Of a stretch of 8,863 nt of DNA, positions 5,367 to 8,863 are shown piece after piece; position 1 is the first letter of the stretch; each line of letters begins with the position of its first letter. The notes beneath the pieces were generated by a model that saw only the letters and a program-made list of their open reading frames with translations, did not search any database and was not told where the DNA came from. A program made the position numbers and the translations under genes. Source of the DNA: an uncultured Clostridia bacterium (GTDB lineage: Bacteria > Bacillota > Clostridia > TANB77 > CAG-508); NCBI GenBank assembly GCA_944391895.1, contig CALXVF010000045.1, positions 1 through 8,863 of the forward strand. Reading direction: 5' to 3'.

Positions 5367-7019
5367 TTAAAATATTCCTATAATGTTTCCATTTTCATCT
5401 ATGTCTATTTTTTCTGCTGCTGGATTTTTTGGTAATCCTGGCATTGTCATAATTTTTCCTGCTTTTACTACTATAAATTCAGCTCCATTTTTTATTTCAA
5501 TAGAAGTTACATTTATATTAAATGGTTCTTCGCAAAGTAAATTTTTTGGATCATCTGAAAATGAATACTGTGTTTTTGCTATACAAACTGGCATATTTTT
5601 TGCTAATTTTTCTATTTTTTCTAAATCATAAATTGCTTGTTCTGAATAAGTAATTCCTGTTGCTCCATAAATTTCTTTAGCAATTGTCTCAATTTTTTCT
5701 CTTATGCTTCCAGACAATTCATATATTGGTTTAAAATCTTTTTCTTTTTCGCAAATATTTACTACTTTTTCAGCTAAATCTATAGCACCTTCTCCACCTT
5801 TTGCCCAGTTTTCAAGTAAACTATATTCTACTTTTCCTTCTAATAATTTTTTTAATACATCTAATTCTTCTTCAGTGTCTGATGTAAATTTGTTAATGGC
5901 TACAATTGGGTTTAATCCATATTTTCTTATATTTTCAACATGTTTTAATAGATTATGTATTCCTTCTTTTATGGCTTCGGTATTTTTCACATTCACATCT
6001 TCTTTTGCAACTCCACCATGATATTTTAAAGCTCTTAAAGTTGCTACAATAACAACTGCATCAGGTGATTTACCTAAATTTCTACATTTAATGTCTAGGA
6101 ATTTTTCAGCTCCTAAATCTGCACCAAAACCTGCTTCCGTCACAACATAATCTCCTAATTTTAGAGCCATTTTTGTTGCTAAAATACTATTACAACCATG
6201 TGCAATATTTGCAAAAGGTCCACCATGTATTATTGCTGGATTATTTTCTAATGTTTGCACTATATTAGGATTTAATGCGTCTTTTAGAAGAACTGTCAAA
6301 CTTCCTTCTGCTTTTAAATCATGACAAGTTATTGGCTTACTTTCTTTAGTATATCCTACAATTATATTTCCTAATCTTCTTTTTAAATCTTTAATAGAAG
6401 TTGCTAAACAAAAAATTGCCATGATTTCTGATGCAACTGTGATATCAAACGAATCTTCTCTTGGAGACATATTCTTTTCTCCTGAAAGTCCTATTTCAAC
6501 TTTTCTTAAAGCTCTATCATTAAGGTCTACACATCTTTTCCATACAACTTTATCAAAACCTAATTCATTACCTTGAAATATGTGATTATCTATCATCGCA
6601 CTAAGTAAATTATTAGCTGATGTTATTGCATGTATATCTCCTGTAAAATGTAAGTTTATGTCTTCCATCGGAGCTACTTGAGAATGTCCTCCTCCAGTTG
6701 CTCCTCCTTTTATTCCAAATACAGGTCCTAATGAAGGTTCCCTTAATACTAATACAGATTTTTTGTTTATTCTATTTAGTCCATCTGAAAGGCCAATTGA
6801 TGTAGTCGTTTTTCCTTCTCCTAAAGGTGTTGGATTAATTGCTGTAACTAGTATTAGTTTTCCATTTTTTCTATCTTCAAATTGTTTTAAATAGTTTATA
6901 GATATTTTTGCCTTATATTTTCCATAAGGCTCAACTTCATCTTCTGGAATACCTAACTTGCTAGTTATTTCATTTATATTCTTTAACTTAGCATTTCTTG
7001 CAATTTCTATATCTTCCAT
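5367..7019 (-). CDS. fhs: Formate--tetrahydrofolate ligase
   Basis: 550-residue cytoplasmic enzyme that joins formate to tetrahydrofolate with ATP to give 10-formyl-THF. It feeds purine and formyl-methionine synthesis and, in acetogens, the methyl branch of the Wood-Ljungdahl pathway; no other genes of that pathway are in view. The P-loop is TPLGEGKTTT at about residues 64-73; other typical stretches are GIKGGATGGGHSQV, NLHFTGDIHAI, TEAGFGADLGAEKF and, near the end, MPGLPKNPAAEKIDID. The length is close to the usual 556. The start at 7019 (MEDIEIARNAKL) has AAAGGAG seven bases upstream. The reading frame stays open for 30 more codons, but that part reads into the palindromic element and has no homology. 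A terminator follows at 5313-5356. Confidence 0.97.
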   Translation of the reverse strand: MEDIEIARNAKLKNINEITSKLGIPEDEVEPYGKYKAKISINYLKQFEDRKNGKLILVTAINPTPLGEGKTTTSIGLSDGLNRINKKSVLVLREPSLGPVFGIKGGATGGGHSQVAPMEDINLHFTGDIHAITSANNLLSAMIDNHIFQGNELGFDKVVWKRCVDLNDRALRKVEIGLSGEKNMSPREDSFDITVASEIMAIFCLATSIKDLKRRLGNIIVGYTKESKPITCHDLKAEGSLTVLLKDALNPNIVQTLENNPAIIHGGPFANIAHGCNSILATKMALKLGDYVVTEAGFGADLGAEKFLDIKCRNLGKSPDAVVIVATLRALKYHGGVAKEDVNVKNTEAIKEGIHNLLKHVENIRKYGLNPIVAINKFTSDTEEELDVLKKLLEGKVEYSLLENWAKGGEGAIDLAEKVVNICEKEKDFKPIYELSGSIREKIETIAKEIYGATGITYSEQAIYDLEKIEKLAKNMPVCIAKTQYSFSDDPKNLLCEEPFNINVTSIEIKNGAEFIVVKAGKIMTMPGLPKNPAAEKIDIDENGNIIGIF

Positions 7020-7052
7020 TTTACATCTCCTTTCATAGCTTAGCATAGATAT

Positions 7053-7174
7053 TGTAAATTTAATAATAATAATGTTTTCAATTTCAGAGGAGCGATTTGG
7101 CGTAGCCAAGAGTGAGTCGGGCGACGCGTCCTCGCGACGTGAAATAGTAAAACATTATTATTATTAAATTTACA
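7053..7174. repeat. Nested palindromic element with GC-rich core (E3)
   Basis: The outer arms 7053-7078 and 7149-7174 are a perfect 26-bp inverted repeat made of AT-rich sequence (TGTAAATTTAATAATAATAA at its start). Inside, ATTTCA (7081-7086) pairs with TGAAAT (7140-7145), and GAGGA (7087-7091) can pair with TCCTC (7129-7133). A TTGGC-GTA-GCCAA hairpin lies at 7097-7109, and CGCG-TCCT-CGCG (7125-7136) is a competing fold. The core 7087-7139 has 35 G/C of 53 bases, far above its surroundings. It lies between the DUF212 gene and fhs, ending about 33 bases before the fhs start. Unlike the elements at 1216 and 4445 it has no T-run after the distal arm. Its core does not match theirs, so it is either another family or a very diverged member. 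Confidence 0.8.
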
Positions 7175-7207
7175 CTAATTATGTTTTCAATATCAATGAA
7201 ACGATTT
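7067..7207. repeat. Imperfect direct repeat bracketing the core of E3
   Basis: The 32 bases at 7067-7098 and those at 7176-7207 agree at 26 positions, 109 bases apart. Both contain ATGTTTTCAAT, then TCA, then six variable bases and CGATTT. The first copy spans the end of the left outer arm and the start of the GC-rich core; the second lies just outside the right outer arm. Part of the element therefore resembles the flanking sequence. Confidence 0.6.
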
Positions 7208-7220
7208 TAAAATAAATATG

Positions 7221-7649
7221 TTAAACTATTAAACTTGTAACTAAGCCTATAAGAGCTCCTGCAGCTACTTGTACAGGGGTATGACCAGTTTTTTCTTGTA
7301 AATATTCACTTGGAGTCATTTCTTTATATTCTTTTACTACTTTATTTAAAATATGTGCTTGCTCTCCAACAGCTCTTCTTACCCCAGCAGCATCATACAT
7401 TGTTATAAAAGCAAATAGTGCACTAAGAGCAAAAACTGGAGAATCAATTCCTATGTATTTGGCTATTAAAGTTGCTAAAGACACAACAACTGCTGAATGT
7501 GAGCTTGGCATTCCACCAGCTCCCATAAATCTTTTTAGGTTCCACTTTCCTTCTTTTACATACTCATATAATACTTTGAATGTTTGTATTCCAAACCATA
7601 GTACAAATGGCACTATTAAAAATTTATATTGATTAAAAAATTCTATCAT
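7221..7649 (-). CDS. Divergent PAP2 family (DUF212, YuiD-like) membrane protein
   Basis: 142-residue integral membrane protein of the DUF212 / divergent PAP2 family, related to acid phosphatases and vanadium haloperoxidases; its substrate is not established. Visible signatures are GGMPSSHSAVV (residues 45-55), YDAAGVRRAVGEQA (85-98) and TGHTPVQV (121-128), with hydrophobic segments near the N-terminus, 52-66, 72-84 and the C-terminus. Length is typical for the YuiD type. The start at 7649 has AGAGGAG six bases upstream, formed from the end of xseB. Only three bases separate it from the xseB stop, so it is the last gene of the xse operon. No terminator is evident between it and the palindromic element. 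Confidence 0.9.
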   Translation of the reverse strand: MIEFFNQYKFLIVPFVLWFGIQTFKVLYEYVKEGKWNLKRFMGAGGMPSSHSAVVVSLATLIAKYIGIDSPVFALSALFAFITMYDAAGVRRAVGEQAHILNKVVKEYKEMTPSEYLQEKTGHTPVQVAAGALIGLVTSLIV

Positions 7650-7652
7650 TGC

Positions 7653-7871
7653 TTACTCCTCTGTTTTTATTGTAAAATCTTTTTCTTCCCCATCTATTAA
7701 TATAGTTATTTTCTTTTCTGCTTCTTGTAACATTTCATTACATTTTTTAGATAACTTCATTCCTTCTTCAAATTTTTTAACAGATGTGTCTAAATCTAAA
7801 TTGTCTTTTTCTAATTCATCTGCTATTTTTTCTAATTTTTGCATTGCTTCTTCGAAACTTAATTCTTCCAT
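7653..7871 (-). CDS. xseB: Exodeoxyribonuclease VII small subunit
   Basis: 72-residue, highly charged, helical small subunit of exonuclease VII, which binds several copies along the large subunit and limits its nuclease activity on single-stranded DNA. The conserved opening is LSFEEAMQKLEKIADELE, followed by LDLDTSVKKFEEGMKLSKKC, and the length is normal. The start at 7871 is preceded by AGGGGG four bases away, a strong if close ribosome binding site. It begins eight bases after the xseA stop and ends three bases before the DUF212 start. Confidence 0.95.
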   Translation of the reverse strand: MEELSFEEAMQKLEKIADELEKDNLDLDTSVKKFEEGMKLSKKCNEMLQEAEKKITILIDGEEKDFTIKTEE

Positions 7872-7879
7872 ATTTCCCC

Positions 7880-8863
7880 CTATTTATCAATTACTTTAGT
7901 TACTACATTTCCATCAATAAATCGCAAAGTGATTTCATCTCCCAAGTTAACATCTTGCTTTTTAGTTATGATTTTGCCATTCTTCTCTGCAATGTTAAAT
8001 CCTCTTGCTAAAGTTTTTAACGGACTTAATGCATCAAGCTTTGTTATTATTTCTACTGCGCTTGTCTTTGATTTATGTAATTTATTTTGAATACTATTTT
8101 GTATTGATTTTACTAAAATATCTAAAGTAATTGCTCTTTCATTTATTTTTTGCAATGGTTCTTTGAATACTCTTCTTGTCATACATTTTTCATATCTTAA
8201 TTTCATAAGTTCTACTCTTCTTTTAAGAGCAACTCTATATCTATTTTGATATGTTTTTATTGTATATTCCACATCTTCTATATTAGGAACTGCTAATTCT
8301 GCTGCAGCTGAAGGAGTTGGTGCTCTTAAGTCTGCCACGAAATCTGCTATTGTAAAATCAGTTTCGTGTCCTACTGCCGAAATTATTGGCAAATCAGAAT
8401 CATATATTGCTCTTGCTACTATTTCCTCATTAAAAGGCCATAGGTCTTCTAATGAACCTCCTCCTCTTCCTATTATAAGGACATCGGCTAATTTTTCTTC
8501 GTTCATTTTTCTTATGCCTTCTGCTATTTTTTCAGCAGCTCCCTGACCTTGTACAGGTACTGGAAGAAGTCTAATATGCACATTTGGATTTCTTCTTGTA
8601 GATACATTAATTATATCTCTTATAACCGCTCCTGTTGACGAAGTAAGAACTCCTATTGTTTTTGGAAACATTGGAATATTCTTTTTATGAGAATTATCGA
8701 ATAGTCCTTCTTTTTCTAGTTTAGCTTTTAGTTTTTGATATTCTTCATACAGATTTCCTATTCCTTCTTGTTTCATTGCTTTGCAATATACTTGGTATTG
8801 TCCATCTCTTTCAAAAACCGAAACAGTACCTAATATTACTACTTTCATACCATCTTTAGGTAT
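7880..8863 (-). CDS. xseA: Exodeoxyribonuclease VII large subunit, N-terminus beyond window
   Basis: Catalytic subunit of exonuclease VII, which degrades single-stranded DNA into oligonucleotides from both ends, in repair and recombination. The frame is open to the right edge; 327 residues are visible and perhaps 80 are missing, mostly the N-terminal OB-fold DNA-binding domain. An internal Met at 8848 is not the start, since IPKDG reads in frame before it and MKVVILGTVSVFERDGQYQ is the end of the OB-fold. The catalytic domain shows IGVLTSSTGAVIRDI, then GRGGGSLEDLWPFNEE (visible residues about 132-147), SAVGHETDFTIADFVAD and RAPTPSAAAE. The C-terminal region is long and helical and ends in a small basic strand domain. 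Stop TAG at 7882-7880; xseB follows at once. Confidence 0.96.
   Translation of the reverse strand: MPKDGMKVVILGTVSVFERDGQYQVYCKAMKQEGIGNLYEEYQKLKAKLEKEGLFDNSHKKNIPMFPKTIGVLTSSTGAVIRDIINVSTRRNPNVHIRLLPVPVQGQGAAEKIAEGIRKMNEEKLADVLIIGRGGGSLEDLWPFNEEIVARAIYDSDLPIISAVGHETDFTIADFVADLRAPTPSAAAELAVPNIEDVEYTIKTYQNRYRVALKRRVELMKLRYEKCMTRRVFKEPLQKINERAITLDILVKSIQNSIQNKLHKSKTSAVEIITKLDALSPLKTLARGFNIAEKNGKIITKKQDVNLGDEITLRFIDGNVVTKVIDK

Noticed and set aside
7026..7082. Promoter for fhs at the edge of E3 (TTGAAA, 19 bases, TACAAT on the minus strand)
   Set aside because: The spacing is too long and the hexamers imperfect; AT-rich arms give many such matches.
7020..7109. Upstream extension of the fhs reading frame by 30 codons
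   Set aside because: The extra residues come from the GC-rich core and AT-rich arm of the palindromic element, resemble nothing in the family, and a good ribosome binding site serves the ATG at 7019.
7053..7174. Known riboswitch (such as a tetrahydrofolate riboswitch) upstream of fhs
   Set aside because: I could not recognise any riboswitch consensus, and the perfect 26-bp outer palindrome is not typical of one. Only a covariance-model search would settle this.
7053..7174. E3 as a third copy of the family seen at 1216 and 4445
   Set aside because: It shares the outer-stem architecture and a short TTGGC-type hairpin, but lacks the GCAGT...CAAAG core, the AAGATTTT inner arm and TAACTAA. Kept as a separate type.

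Overview
This is an AT-rich window (about 30% GC by eye) in which every convincing gene lies on the minus strand. It looks like chromosome from an anaerobic, endospore-forming member of the Clostridia. The signs are a SleB-type cortex-lytic enzyme, formate-tetrahydrofolate ligase, a rubredoxin / desulfoferrodoxin / flavodiiron set for oxygen defence, a ferredoxin-type thioredoxin reductase subunit, strong AGGAGG ribosome binding sites and short clostridial-style intergenic gaps. No phage, plasmid, insertion sequence, tRNA, rRNA or CRISPR array is visible.

In the direction of transcription (right to left) the layout is as follows. (1) xseA (N-terminus off the window), xseB and a DUF212 / divergent PAP2 membrane protein form a tight operon. 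(2) A GC-rich palindromic element (7053-7174) sits in the leader of fhs. (3) fhs is followed by a terminator whose distal arm carries the ribosome binding site of sleB. (4) sleB ends inside a long palindromic element (4445-4621). (5) A good promoter then drives thioredoxin, a short FTR-like iron-sulfur protein and flavodiiron protein fprA. A second internal promoter drives rubredoxin and desulfoferrodoxin, and a hairpin terminator closes the group. (6) A DUF4358 membrane-anchored protein, a second palindromic element (1216-1379) and an MBOAT (AlgI-like) O-acyltransferase, cut by the window edge, finish the region.

The redox genes make a coherent module. Desulfoferrodoxin would reduce superoxide to peroxide using electrons from rubredoxin. 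The flavodiiron protein would reduce O2 (or NO) to water (or N2O). The thioredoxin / FTR-like pair would pass ferredoxin electrons to protein thiols. The MBOAT and DUF4358 genes look like part of a cell-surface polymer O-acetylation locus that continues beyond position 1.

The least explained content is three intergenic palindromic elements. Two of them (1216-1379 and 4445-4621) clearly belong to one family. They share a core of about 90 bp with base-pair-preserving (compensatory) substitutions in two separate stems and a TAACTAA motif at the same offset. Each is enclosed in a perfect 20- or 24-bp inverted repeat whose sequence is different at each locus. The third (7053-7174) has the same idea, a locus-specific perfect 26-bp outer stem around a structured insert, but a different core that is about two-thirds GC. 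These are the best candidates for something undescribed.
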